Part shown: piece by piece, positions 1-12,900 of the stretch | Position numbering within the stretch: position 1 is the stretch's first letter | How the letters are laid out: each line of letters starts with the position of its first letter | DNA from: Dipylidium caninum | Lineage: Eukaryota; Platyhelminthes; Cestoda; Cyclophyllidea; Dipylidiidae | Assembly (NCBI GenBank): GCA_017562135.1 | Contig: QEYB01000098.1 | Location: 263,001-327,000 of the forward strand | Direction of reading: 5' to 3' | DNA: 64,000 bases | Notes under the pieces: model-generated | Database searches by the model: none | Seen by the model: only the letters and a program-made list of their open reading frames with translations | What the model was told of the DNA's origin: nothing | Program-made: the position numbers and the translations under genes

Positions 1-424
1 ATGCGTTTTACTATCTTTCTACCTATCCATTAAAATGACTTTTATCAAGTCTACAAGCGAAATGCAATGCACGACCCTCGTGTGATGATGGCAGAGGAAC
101 TCCGAGTTGAACAACCTGGTGGGTGAGAGTCTGGGGCAATGGTGGGGTTGGGGGTGAGGGGGTGGGTAGCCAGATATGAGAGGCAGTGTGGAAGGAGTTG
201 AACGCAATAAACCGGCTGCAGCGCTCATTCTCAAAGGAGCCCCTCTTGAACACACATTCTCGACCCGAGACACATGACCAAAGCCATGAAGGAGGGGAGA
301 TCAGAGACGACTGAGGTTTAACCGGACGACAAATAAGGGTGTTCACGTCAGTCGTCCACCCATCTACCCCATGCGCATTCGGGGCGCGGGAGATGACTCA
401 GAAGGCCGTGCGCTCGCCTCGGTC

Positions 425-449
425 TGTGCGTGTGTGTGTGTATGTGTGT
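425..449. repeat. TG-rich microsatellite
   Basis: Imperfect (TG)n tract interrupted by one C and one A. It lies in the stretch downstream of the last NFI exon I can place, and no coding role is visible. Confidence 0.8.
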
Positions 450-537
450 ACACATACGTAAGTGAGTGCTGGGTGGGAGAACAGAGGGCCTGTGAATGCG
501 ACATGTCGTTTTACTGCTTCCGCGGTTTATTCTACAA

Positions 538-600
538 TCATGCTGCTGCTGCTGCTGCTGCCACTACTACTACTACTCCTGCTGATACTGCCACTGCCAC
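538..600. repeat. Trinucleotide repeat tract (CTG then CTA/CTC variants)
   Basis: Seven perfect TGC/CTG units are followed by CAC/TAC-type units that drift into GCC-ACT steps. The repeat keeps frames open on both strands, so long open frames here are not evidence of coding. It could still lie inside an exon or the 3' UTR of the NFI gene, which continues towards this end. Confidence 0.8.
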
Positions 601-932
601 GAATGTTTGTACCGGCAGTGTACTGCTACTCCGTCATGGGTTTTTGCGCTTCGGGCGTGGGGCTCACTGTGTGTTAACCGTTGCACCCGACTGCCACCAC
701 GAACTGCCGTCACCAATGGTAAGATGAAAAAGTCAGGAGTGAAGCAGCAAAAACAGGAGGTTGGGAGGGTAGGAGGGCAAGAAGACCAAGAGGAGGAACA
801 GTGCAGTCTTTGTTGGAGGGCGGATGAGGCGCCCGGACAGTCGGTGTCCCATTCCAGCTTGATGGAGGGCGTAGAGAAACAAAAAGACTGCCACGGGGAT
901 AATCGGTTTTCGTGGGAATGTTGAGTACTTAC

Positions 933-3900
933 TTCTCGACTGATGCGCTTGGATGTGCAGATGTGAGGCCCCGTAGTTGTGACAGCGGCGGTGTTTATGA
1001 AAGCTTGAGGAAGACCTATTGCACACCATTGGGAAAGTGTAGAAGCGTCGTTCAAGCTACCATCGTTGCAAGATAGGCCATTTGATGTGTGCAAGCTTAT
1101 CAATTGCTCAACTGCCAGGGTAGACAGGTTTTGCCGTAAAGACGAACTGAACAATTCTTATTACTTGTGACTACCCCGCCGGCAGTGGTAACAGTGTCAT
1201 AGCGAGCAAGTTGCATATTATCAGTTCAAAGGATGGGAACCGCTTTCGAGATGACTGTAAGATAGACAAATGAGAACGACAGCGGAGAAGGGTAATGAGG
1301 CCTGACAACATGGCACTTCTTTTCACCACTCTCGTTTGGCGGTCAACAAATTTGCCTTCCAAGGAATCTCCAATACAGACAATAGTCAACAATTTTCATG
1401 AGTACTTTTGATTCAAGATTTATGGGTGGGAAATTGGCGGTGAATGTAGAATCAGAACATCTTTCAAAGCGGCATTTTAATCATGAATAAGATTATCTTA
1501 GGTCTTACCGATGAAAGTCCCAGCTATTTAACAATATATTTCTATAGCTTCGGAGAAAATGCGTAGAAAGGGAAGTGTTCAAACTAGCCTCCACGATTGG
1601 CACGCCCGAAGAGGTCAAACTATTTGTACGAATTAATAACCAAAAAACCGCTCTCGCCTGAACATAGTGGAAGATCAGAGGAAGAAGCTAGGGAATACTC
1701 GAAGGTGTAGATCAAAGTCACGAGTTAAACGAGCTCGAGTGGAGGCATGGTGGGCGAAGCGTGGTTGCGCGAGATGCGTACATTAAAACAAGAAAAAAGA
1801 GGCGCGCGCTCGCGCAATACTGCTGCTGCCTCTGCTTTTGCTACTGATGGTGACGTAAACGAATGTGTCGAGTGAGATGAAGGTGGGTAGTGGTGGCGGG
1901 CAGGGGGTTGGCAGTAACCTTCTATCGATTCAAATCGTCCGCGATACCTCCCTCTTCTCCCAACCCTTATACGCTCCACTAATGGAGACACGAAGGGAGC
2001 CAATTCGCCCCTGTTCCGATAGTTATAAATGTAGCTTAAACAGTGATGACATTTATAGTCTCTTGTAAACCAAAGAGTCAAATTTACATACCACTGCGGT
2101 ACTGTTGAAGTTCTTCAATTGTGAAAGGTCCGAAGACATCGACTGACTCGTCGGATGCTAAAAAACAGAGGGTACAGCAACTATTGACGTACACAAATAA
2201 CAAAGTTAAAGTGAGCCCTGTTTAGAGTGTGGGCTAAAGATAATGAGACGATTTGTAGAAAATGAGGAATGTGGAATAAAAACGTAGGACTTTCGACGGA
2301 ATTGCCATGCGACTGTGATAAGATGATAGATCTGAGGTCGCAAAATAGCCAAAACGATAATGTTAAACAATTTTGTGGGAATGAAGGGTGTCAGCTGACT
2401 ACTTCATAAAATCCGATTGCAGGGGGAGTTCGAGATGTCATAATAGAAAAAATTTTTTTTCTAATTACCGCAAATATTCCATTTTCTGGAGGCACTTTAC
2501 GACCTCAACTAATTCATGAAGTCATGAAGATATGCAAAATAGTTAGGGATTAGACAATTTTAACTAGATCTGAACTACTGTAGCATTAACTAAAGCTAGC
2601 ATAATACTATTATAGCGGCTGGCAAGGGGTTATTTTTGAAATCTAGAAAAAACTGTTTATCACCTAACCCACGATGTTTGAGAAGACGGTCAAGATTCAA
2701 AGTCCGCTGTGGGGCCTGTTCACAACGGCATTGTCAGTAGCCGGTAATGCAACACAATGATATCGCAAAAGCCTGCCGACTTAATGAAGGGGCCGAAGCT
2801 ATAATATGGGGAGATTCCGTAGGGATGGTGTTGAAATTCAATTTCGTGAATGCCACCGAAGTGTTTGATGAGCTGTTCGAAGCTAAGCACAACCTCGTGA
2901 GAAAATGACGGAAGACTCAAATACTGTTCTTTTTACAAGTCAAAAGGGTTTTAAGCGCCGGAAAAACGGATTATAATAGCTCAAAGTAATCGACTCTACC
3001 ATAATCTCGGCTCAGCGGCAGATAAACCTAGACAAAATCAACGGCTCCGCTTTGTTTATGGTGTATCTGACACAGACAGACAGTACCATCCAAAAACGTC
3101 ACAGGCAAGACGACTTAGCCGCGAGGTGGACGATATTGCCAACACACATGAAATAGATGGTAAAGGGGAGAACGACATAGCAATAACATGCGATGCTATA
3201 CCCTGAGATAAGCACCTCATCTGGACACATCAAAGAGAGATCAAATGGGGAGCAGTGCGTGTCAGAAATCGTTTCTATTGTTAAAGTGGTATTCATTAGG
3301 AGAGATAAAAGCAGGCTTCATCACTTCTTAACAGCCAATCACTTTGGAGTAACCTTGGATAGAGAAGCTGGGACTCATAAAAGCAATGGTGTAGGTAGGT
3401 GTAGAGTAATACCCTTAGTTGGACATAATGGCAAACTTTAAGGCGACCACTGCTAAAATCATGCACCACTCATTTCACCTATTCAGACTCTTTCAGCAAA
3501 GCTACATCATTTGATATTTTCGCAAGTAGATGTTTTATTCGTCCAATTTAACAGACCGACTGTTACTTTCTGTCTCCTCATTATCTTTTAATTAAGTGTG
3601 CTGATATATGATTAGTATGCGGTTTCCAAAATAAGGTTTTGTGATAGCTCACGGCGACAAAGAAAAAGAGGCTCACAACGAAGCAGGAGCTGATTGAGTG
3701 AGAAGTCTTTCAATACACCAGCGTAATTCATGGATAATGAGTAGATTACAAGGATCTATGAATTATTCCTTTTCCTAAATAGAAAATATGGATTCAAAAC
3801 TTTCATCCCACTGTGTTTCACACAATGGATATTCAGAGTGTGGCCATCAACTAAGAAACTGAAATGGCACGGGAATGCAAATCGAGAAGAGAGAAAAAAC

Positions 3901-6900
3901 GTAGAAAAGGATAATTAGAGGCGAAAAAAGAAGAAAATGACACGAATCTATCGACACCAGGCGCCGAGAGCGAATTGCAAGAATGTCAAAAACGATCTCA
4001 GCTATTTTAGCCGTTGTGAAACGTAGTGATACCCATACTAGGCTTTAAGATTGACACTTTGGGATGAACAATTAGCTTACCACAGATAAAGTGATACGAA
4101 AACTATCACCGTTAAGATATGGGAAAACGCCGTATTATGCGGTCAGCTTGAAAAATGCCCGAGTATCTGAGCCATTGAAACAGAAATTTACAAATGGCCT
4201 CAAAAGATACTAAGAAGGTCATGGAGAATAATGAATTGAGAAAGATGTCAAAGAACCAATTATAGGTTGACATGCGCTTTTTACTCCGATTATACATAGT
4301 AAAGGAGCAAGGACAGCATTGAAGGGAAAATAACAACCAACAATAGGCCGGTAGCAGCGGTAAAAAATCAACGAAGCCGGAAGACCCGAAATCTTGCCCT
4401 ACAATAAAACATTGAAAGGACAAAGTATAAAAAAAACAGGTAAGCAGAGAAATGACAAAGGAACAGAGATGAGCTGTGGATCTGTCAAATATCGTGACGA
4501 TTATCCCGAAGTGTCATTTTTCTGTTGTTTGACTATTGCGCACTCAGGCATAAGGAGGAATAACGTGATCAAATGAAAATGAACACAACCCTAATGCGTA
4601 CAGGGATGTATATACTCAATGCCTGTACACGTGGGTACAGAGAAAGCAGGCGGAAACCTGTTCATTGTCTTGTGAACACGAGTAACTAGTGCTGATAATA
4701 GTGATAAAATGCACGCACTTCCACATGCACACGTACTTATGTGCCTGTACGCAGGCTGCACAGCACCCAACAGCCGTGGCGGCAGCAGTGGCGACTGCAT
4801 GGTGCAGAGGAGACGTCAATCTTTCCGCACAGAGCTTATAATTTGATTATCTGTCATCAGGTGTGCTTGTGTGTATTGTGCGAGTGTGTGTTTGGAGCAG
4901 TGCACACTGCATGGCACTGCGTTTTTAACTGTAACCATCGACTCAGATGTTGCTGTGCTGTTTTCGTCACCGCCGTCATAAGCAATTGCACTAAGGCAGG
5001 GAATGCCCAAAACATTATTAATCAGGAATTAAAGAAAAACTAAAAGACAGTAGAGAGTGCTGAACAAATTGTCTTACAAAATGGGAGTTTAAGTGGAATG
5101 ATCGTGAGAATAGGGACTAGCTCAATGGTGAGCCGAATAATTTAAACTTTCTGTGGAGGAGACTTTAACATTTCGGACTAAGACATCGAGATACTGACAC
5201 ACGTGGTTGTGAAATTTCTTAAAACGAGAGTATCTAATTCCTCTCAAAGGGAAAAGAATAAAGGCGAATTCCAAGGAAATCGAGATAACGTTCTAACAAT
5301 TTCAACCTACTTACACGACACAATTTAAGTGATACGGTGATTCACAAAGTCAACGCAAAACACAACCTATGAATGGCCAAGTGATCATTAAAATTCACAG
5401 TGATAAAACGGAAGAAAACAGAAAGATGCGACAATTATTCGCTGATTTTCTTTTAACAGATTATAACCTTCTAATAAAAAAGAAAGGGATTGGCTATAAC
5501 ACCGGGATTGACTAGGTCTAAACAAAAATTTCAGCGTTGATATTTGATAACGAAGAAAGGAAAAGTAAAAGCATAGCTTCTGACGCTTTAGTAACGTAAA
5601 ATCGAAGTTTTGGAAGCAATTCTGAAGATTATTTGGGTGAGGTAATACGTTGCCCTTTCAAACTAGATGTAAACTCATTTAATGACTGTTAAAGGAAAAA
5701 ATCACGACTAAGCGACAAAAGATTTGTCGTATCTGTCGATTTCTGTGAAGATCCGTCGTGAAAACAGTCATTGTATCCAAAATTATCATTTAATATAGTC
5801 TTAAAGATAACGGTTTCCTGGCGACATTTTTGCTGTGTGCCAGTTCAATTTTGCCGCGCCTCAAGTAATTATTCGACGGTAAAACCGGCATTTCGATGCC
5901 TTGTTGCTAACAGAAAACAATTAAATAACAAGTTGCGATTTCGTGGCAGTAAATCTCGGTGGTAAGGATCGGGTTTCTTAGAAGAAACACTATTCGCCTA
6001 CAAAAATAAAATTCACCATTTCCGCACGGAAGTAAGTCAGTAGTTAGCATAACTTATGCAAAAATATCTCAAGCTCGCCATGATTATTAGTACTTTCTCT
6101 CAGCCAGACGCTCCATACTTTCCTCCATAAACCACCAAAATTTAAAATCGTAATCTCAATCAGGGCCACCTGCCATAACGACATTGGAACATTTCTACAT
6201 AACTTTATCTGAATGTACCATTTCAGTTGTGGCAATTTCATGGAGAAGGTTAGCGAGAAACGCAGATGTAAATGACACCAAGTTGTAGGGCATGGGAAGA
6301 GAGAATATTATACTCACGCTGAGCAGACAAGCCGGGACAGAGTGGGCGAGGCGGTGGTGGGATGATGCTGTAGCCGGCCTGGGCAAGAGCCTTAAGGACA
6401 ATGACGAGGGCGACAGAGCTGGCACGGAAACGAATGTGCTGGGGTCGGACACAGAGCTCCTCGCTGCAGGTATGTACCATAATGTTCGTGTCGGTGCTTG
6501 ACATCGGCAGACCGTGGTAAAGCATCCCGACTATCGTGTCCAGTCGCCACACCTACAAGGCAGGCGCTGTTAGCCTTTGCAACCTAAATTTCCACACTAA
6601 AGTGTGCTGTAGATAAATACTCAAACAAAAAACCGATTGAAACGAAGCAAAATGCCTACTCAAAATACGACATTTATATTTTTAGGAGCATATCCATTGA
6701 AAGGTTACGGTATAAACTCTATACAAAAGTGCAACCGAGATAATATTCTCGAAAAAAATTACATTTTAATGTGTCCGATCTAAATTGATCACTACTGTTA
6801 CGCAAACATCAGTTACTAAGCACTGTCTGCATTGAGACAAACGAAAAAGATGGATTCTTCACAAGATACCTGGCATGAGAATGTTGCAGTAATTAAATTG

Positions 6901-9900
6901 CGAAAAATTTAACGAGTTCTAGAAATTATTGATGCATTAGCACAACTCCATAAAATCTAAGGTGACGAGTACGTCGCTAAGACAAGAGAACACGGTCAAA
7001 AATAGCAAGGTAATACAATCTAGACACTTCTGTTCAAATCCAAAGGGGGCAAGGGTTTCTGCTAAAAAAAGTAGGAAGAGATTGTTAAATCTGAGATTCA
7101 CGAATCGATTATTTTAATCAACAAAGTGTATTCAAGAAAAGTCAGACCGCAAGTAACACAACTACCAACGTAGTGTCAGTGATAAATTTATAAGTGAGTA
7201 AATCCTTTCACCTAATACATACCGTAAGTTAGTATTGCAAAAACGGCTTCCTGAACACTCTAAGAGGACTCGAATTTCAATCAAATTCTGTGAACATGAA
7301 TTCGACACACGCTAAAAGTATTCATCAGCTTTTGCTTTTTTTCCAAATCCTCCAATACAACGTATTTGATGCAAACTCGATATGGAATACATTACAAGTG
7401 ATGCGAGTACTTGTCTCCACCCCAAAATTGCAAACTACTGAGTTATATCAAAATGGGACAGCATCATAATGTCAACTTGCTTCAATACAACGGGGCAGTA
7501 GACGAAGCAGAGAAGTCCCACAATGTTCAGTGTGTTAACTTTTTCGAGAGTAGAAAAGTTACTTAAACTTCCATGATACGTTAATCTCTTTGGGAACATG
7601 AATACAATTTCATTCTGAAGCATAAGCGTCGCCAGCACCAAGTACTTACTAAAGAAATGTTCAATTGCATATCCCGATCTTGCTCTCATAATCATAATAA
7701 AACAAAAGGCAAGCAGTGTAAAGCAATTATTCAAGCTGTCTACGACGCAAGCTCTTCTTGTCGACAGCAAGGAAATAGGGAGGAAGGCAAATGTAATACT
7801 GAGGTATGTTCTCAGGCGCTTAAAACAAAACAGAATCAGGGCGCTGGGAAGTAATGAATGACAAGCACGTCCTACAGTCTGAGGAGTTAATGACTAGCGT
7901 CCTCGAATATCCATCGACCATTGCAGGCATGGAGAGAGGTGGTGCACATGATCCGACGACGATGATCGCAGCCCGTTGGCTCCAAGTCAATAGGGCGAGA
8001 AAATACGGTCAGCACATGTGGTCGGCAAACAACTCGTTAGTTGACGAAAATTCGCAGAAGGAGAGTCTCACAGATGGCCAGTCAATATTGGCTGCCAAGT
8101 AAGTCAGGTTGCCGTATAACGAGTTTAACCATGCCAGTCCCTCTCAAGCAGGAGTCGACAGATAGGCGTGATAAAAGAATGTCGAATAAGAAAAGCAACT
8201 CAGGCCTAGTCCACTATAAAGTCTTTGCTTGAAGTACTTCTAGTACAGGAGGGTAATACCGAGGGGATGCACCCTTTCTCTTCTATTTCATTTGCCTTTA
8301 GCCTAAGGATTTTACCGTCTCATTCATCAAGAACGAATAAAATAATTCCTCACACAAACGCTTCAAGGCATTTTATTCGTGGTTCACTGATTCCATCAAG
8401 GAAATCGTAAAAGAAATTAAAAAATTATCGGACAAAGTGACTACTGACAGACAAGGAAAACGAAATGTGGTTCCCAAACGGTGATGACGCATTTACACAT
8501 CAACAGTGGTAAGCATAGTAGAAACAGTTAAAAAAAATGTCGACAACAATAAATAGCCCGCGTTTCATGCTACCTGGAGCACCGGTATGACAGACGAGCC
8601 ACCAATGTAAAATATGAAATCAAACGAAATCGAAGCGAAAAATGCAGACACATCAAAACACATATCCATACCAAAATGGTTGTTTGGATCTATATTTCAC
8701 AGGAAGGGGATGAGTGAAGGTTGAGTGAACAGCAGAATCGACGGGTGGAAAGATTTCGTGCTGCTGCAAATAGCGGGAAAGTAAAATTGCGTGGGAGTGA
8801 TGAAATGAGTAGAAGACGTGCAGGAGAGGCAGTTGGGTCATGCGAAACCAAATGCATATTTTTTAACACTAAATGTTAGCATTTTCTACTATAAACAGAG
8901 TATCTCATTAGAGGACCAAGTTACTGCTGATGATACACAGAGTTGCGTAGAGAGGCCATCGTCGTGGACTAGGGAAGCGGTTTAAAAGAGGTCACTGGTG
9001 TTTAATCATCGAAATAAAAGACAGGTAGTAGGGTAAGGCAGCCCTTTTTTTAAACGCGGGGCTGACAGCACAGGGGGCAAAAGCGGGTCTTATGTTCCTT
9101 CATCAAAGGAAATTTTAGTGAGTGATATGCTCTGACGGCGGAACCCGTCTTGTAAGAAAGGGAAAGCAGCAGTCAATATGGTTCCACAGAAGGTGCATAG
9201 AAGCTGAATATCGTAGAGAAATTCTAAAAACAGAAGCCCTAAATAACGTAATCGAAATATATGTTGTCTAGAGAATATATTAAAATTATGAAATAAAAAT
9301 CGGACATTAGAGAAAGCAATTCGACGAAACAAATTGAATTAAGTGAAAAATTGGCTCATCAGCGGTGGAAATCCAAGTGTCCAACCGTCAGCAAAGGAAA
9401 TCTGAGTAGACATAAAAGAATGGACTGAACTTAAGCTAATAAGCCATTTACGGATAACCGTTGGCTTAGAAAAAATATAATTCGACCTTATCCGTTGTTA
9501 AAATTGCTCAATTATAAATGCATTTAATCTTAGCCTCCTGCAAATGTGAGCTTAAAAAATCGGTAGTACAACCCATTCGCTTCTTAATAAAAAAAGCGCC
9601 AATAACAAAATGCATTGAGTAGTCCAGAAAATAGAGTCACATTTGAGGAATAGAAAAGAAATGTGTCTGAGTGAAGTTCAAAAGAGAAAGAGCTGTATGT
9701 GGTCTGATCTATGAGCGATCCAGAAAAAAATGAAAAAGCGCCCCTGCGATAGGATCAGAGATTGTGGGGTAAGCCAAGTTTTAAAGCAAAAACCCAATGT
9801 AGAAATAATTTGTCAGAAGTATTAAATATTTATGCCGCCAAAGCATAAAGATTTGTAAAGTGCATGTTTTGACGACATAAAACGACTTATTCTGATGGCA

Positions 9901-12900
9901 TTATAGACTGCAAAATGGGGTTTTGAAAAAGCATAAACGTATCTTATGGAGGTGTTACGAACTCAGTTAAGGATGCGAGTTGTGGTCCTGATCAAACTTG
10001 GTAAGATGGAACAACCAAAATTCCAAAATAAAGAGTGAAGGTAAGTACGAAACAGAGGAACTGAGGTAAAGGAGGATTTCATCGACAGAGAGGGTAATAT
10101 TCAGCCTCCAACACAAGAAATTTCACATATCTGCAATAATAATTACGCCAATAGACATAGAAGGCGATAACTTGACTGTGGAGATCCATGGAATTACAGA
10201 ACTACAAATATTTGGAGAGGCTACGGGGAGAAAGCCTGTTCGCGAAAAAGACACGATTTACATCGAACAAGGCCTTAAAAGCTACAAAGAAAGATGTATC
10301 TCTTGCAATTCTAGAAATCGAACGCAAAAGATCGTCAAGACTTCAATACTAGCAACAATTTCGTGTGTGAATTCGCGGAAATCCTACAAGAAAACAAATT
10401 ATGGCCCAATTCCAGAATAGGAGTCAACTAGTGACGTTATAAATTTAATGTTCAAAACCTGGGACACTATGGCCTTACAAACTGTGGACATTCGTATCAG
10501 AAATTCAGTCAAGAGAAGTCTGTTTATGGGTACCAGGAAAGCGGTTTGTAGAGAAGAATCGACGTTAAAGCTTCCTAAGAATGGGTTATGACCCGAATTC
10601 CCCTCAGGATAGCTGACACTAGTTGCCATAATCACTTTTGTCCGGTAAAACGAATTATTAGAGGTGGTGAGTTCAAAATGAACTCAATCTATTCTGAAAC
10701 TGTAAACGGGTGAGAGGCTCGACTCGGCAGGCGTCTTCCGTGCTCTGTACGGCCAAGACTTCATGTGTCGGGCGTTGAACGTGCGAACTGCAAGTGGGCC
10801 ATTTTCGGTGAGCAGAAATGCCGTTGAAGGATGAATCAAAGGCCAGGTTAAAGTGCCCAACACTGACGCCCAAGAGAATATAAGAAAGGTGTTGGTCAAA
10901 GATCTTAAAATTAAAGTGATGGAAATAAGGAATAAGTTGTCAAATTGTATTAACCGGTAAAAAACCAAAACATTGATTTTTCGATCGAGAAGACAGCAAG
11001 AAAGTGAAATCTGAACACGCCCATTATTTTAAATATCGGAGGCACATGTTACGGGCTCAAAAATTGAGGCCTTGGAAGAAATTTCAGCAAGGGTGTGGAT
11101 AATCCGAGCCTTAACATACAGTAGACATCGTAAGTTTATTAATGTGAAAAAAATATCTTCGAGGAGTTAACCACTAGGCAAGGCGAATGTGACGCACATC
11201 ATGACGGATACTTGAAGAGTGTCTTGGAGACATAAATTTTTAGCGAAAAAAAGGGTAGTCAAGATTTAGAAGTGAAAACACCATAAAAAAAGATGCTGAC
11301 TCAAAAATGAAAAAATAATAACTAAACTACAGACAGGTGAGGAGACAAAAGACCTCTGAGTCGGCATGCAACAATGGGGAGAGAAGGGATCAAGAAGCTT
11401 AGAGAGGGGCAACTGATTTAACTCGTTCACAAAAATAAACCTCATATTTTGCGTAAACCTCCCTACCTACCAACGCAGCCGCCGTTACCGAGCCTGTTCA
11501 CGCGTCGCAAATAAACGACACGTAGGCGCGAGCAGAGGACATAGAACTTTGAGAGGCTACTAAAGATAGTAGTCGGGCAGATAGAAAAGTGGGCGGTAGG
11601 AAGAAAAACAACAAAGAAAGAGACAGTTGGTTGAGTCTTCGATTAGATGAAGGCTTTAACCGCTATCACGCTCGCGGCCGTAGAGAAAGCATTCACGCAA
11701 CCTGGAGGAGGACGCAAAGCTATCCCCTTTACAACAAACCATGGCAGAAACGCAGATAATAACTCTATTTAACTAATCAATTAAATGTCATTGTAGAAGC
11801 TATACAAAGTGCCACTAATCCCGACCCAATGTAACCAATTTCGCCTGAAGAGCCATTTAAAAAAAAATTACCAACATACGTGGTAAACAAGCGGCAAAAG
11901 AAGACGAGGTTGTCTTACGCAGAAAATGAGGAAGGACTCAAATAGATCCCGCTCGCTTTTTCTGTTTGTGTGTGGGTGTATGTATGCGACTTGCATTCGC
12001 GTGTGGATGCGAGACTCAACCACGTGGTTAAAAAAGCATCATTGCTAAGCTTATGAGCCAACAGGCAACTAAGTTAAATACATACCAGAAGTATAGTTAA
12101 GCTAAATATTGGAGCAAGCAAGTGCCATTACGGCTTGGAAAATAATTACACGAATGTTTCATGGGAGAACACTTCAGAAAGTGTACATGGGATAAATCTT
12201 CACAACTTTTAAACGAATTTGTAAATGGAAGTGGATATTTCTTTGTTCCAAAGTGGAGGAAATAAAACAGTCAGTGCGCAAAATCACTTCCGCAATGCAG
12301 AAGCCGCGTAACAGCATTCATTCTCAGGTTTACACGAAAGACGTCTTGTTGCTTTTATATCGTTAAATCCACCAATTATTCATGATAAAATTGGAATTAG
12401 TGACAAAATGCAGTTTAAAAAAAAATGTGACTAGTTATTTCATTCGTTACTTATAATTTGACCTTTGCATATGACTTTATTATGCTATCAGACTGCGAAG
12501 TCCACAGCACACACTAAACTCCTGTGTGTGTGATAACATCGTGTTCTAGGTGGAGTGTATTTAAAATCTTTCATTGATGCTCGAACGAATACCCAGGACT
12601 AAATGGGTCGGGTGATAGCTACACACAAAAACGACATAAAAAATAGGCCTCCCTTATGGCCGTGCAGGATCAGGAATTAAACGAATGAAAGCCATTCAAT
12701 AAGTCATGGACAACCAATGAAATCTGAGGATTCGCTAAGATTACCTCGGAGAGATGAGAGAACAATGTTAAAAGAGGAATGAAATTAGAGCGAAACCCTA
12801 TGAAATTCATTGAATCATTTAATAATTAGAGGCAAATGGTCCTAAACAAAGTTAAATCCATAAAAATAGGCATAAAACACGTAACTATCAGAAGACTGTA

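Larger units (their letters stand above)
1..932. other. Distal end of the NFI locus, exons not resolved
   Basis: The last NFI exon I can place ends at 933 with a strong GTAAGT donor in phase 0, so at least one more exon should lie here or beyond the window edge. Pyrimidine-rich stretches followed by AG occur on the minus strand near 830 and 715, and a proline-rich open stretch lies at about 20-270. No candidate is convincing. The rest is low-complexity sequence. Confidence 0.5.

Noticed and set aside
573..932. Long open frame continuing past the NFI exon at 933 on the minus strand
   Set aside because: It crosses a strong GTAAGT donor, passes through a trinucleotide repeat and is rich in Cys, Ser and Trp with no family match. 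Splicing at 933 is more likely.
6318..6552. Smad MH1-like motif in the CSEELCVRPQH exon
   Set aside because: The flanking exon gives CCVLSRPDAKGRMRRID and VWRLD, which identify NFI. NFI and Smad MH1 are related, so the resemblance is expected.
10684..10968. Possible exon on the minus strand inside the large NFI intron
   Set aside because: The NFI exons on either side must join directly in phase 0 within one conserved motif, and this stretch matches no family.
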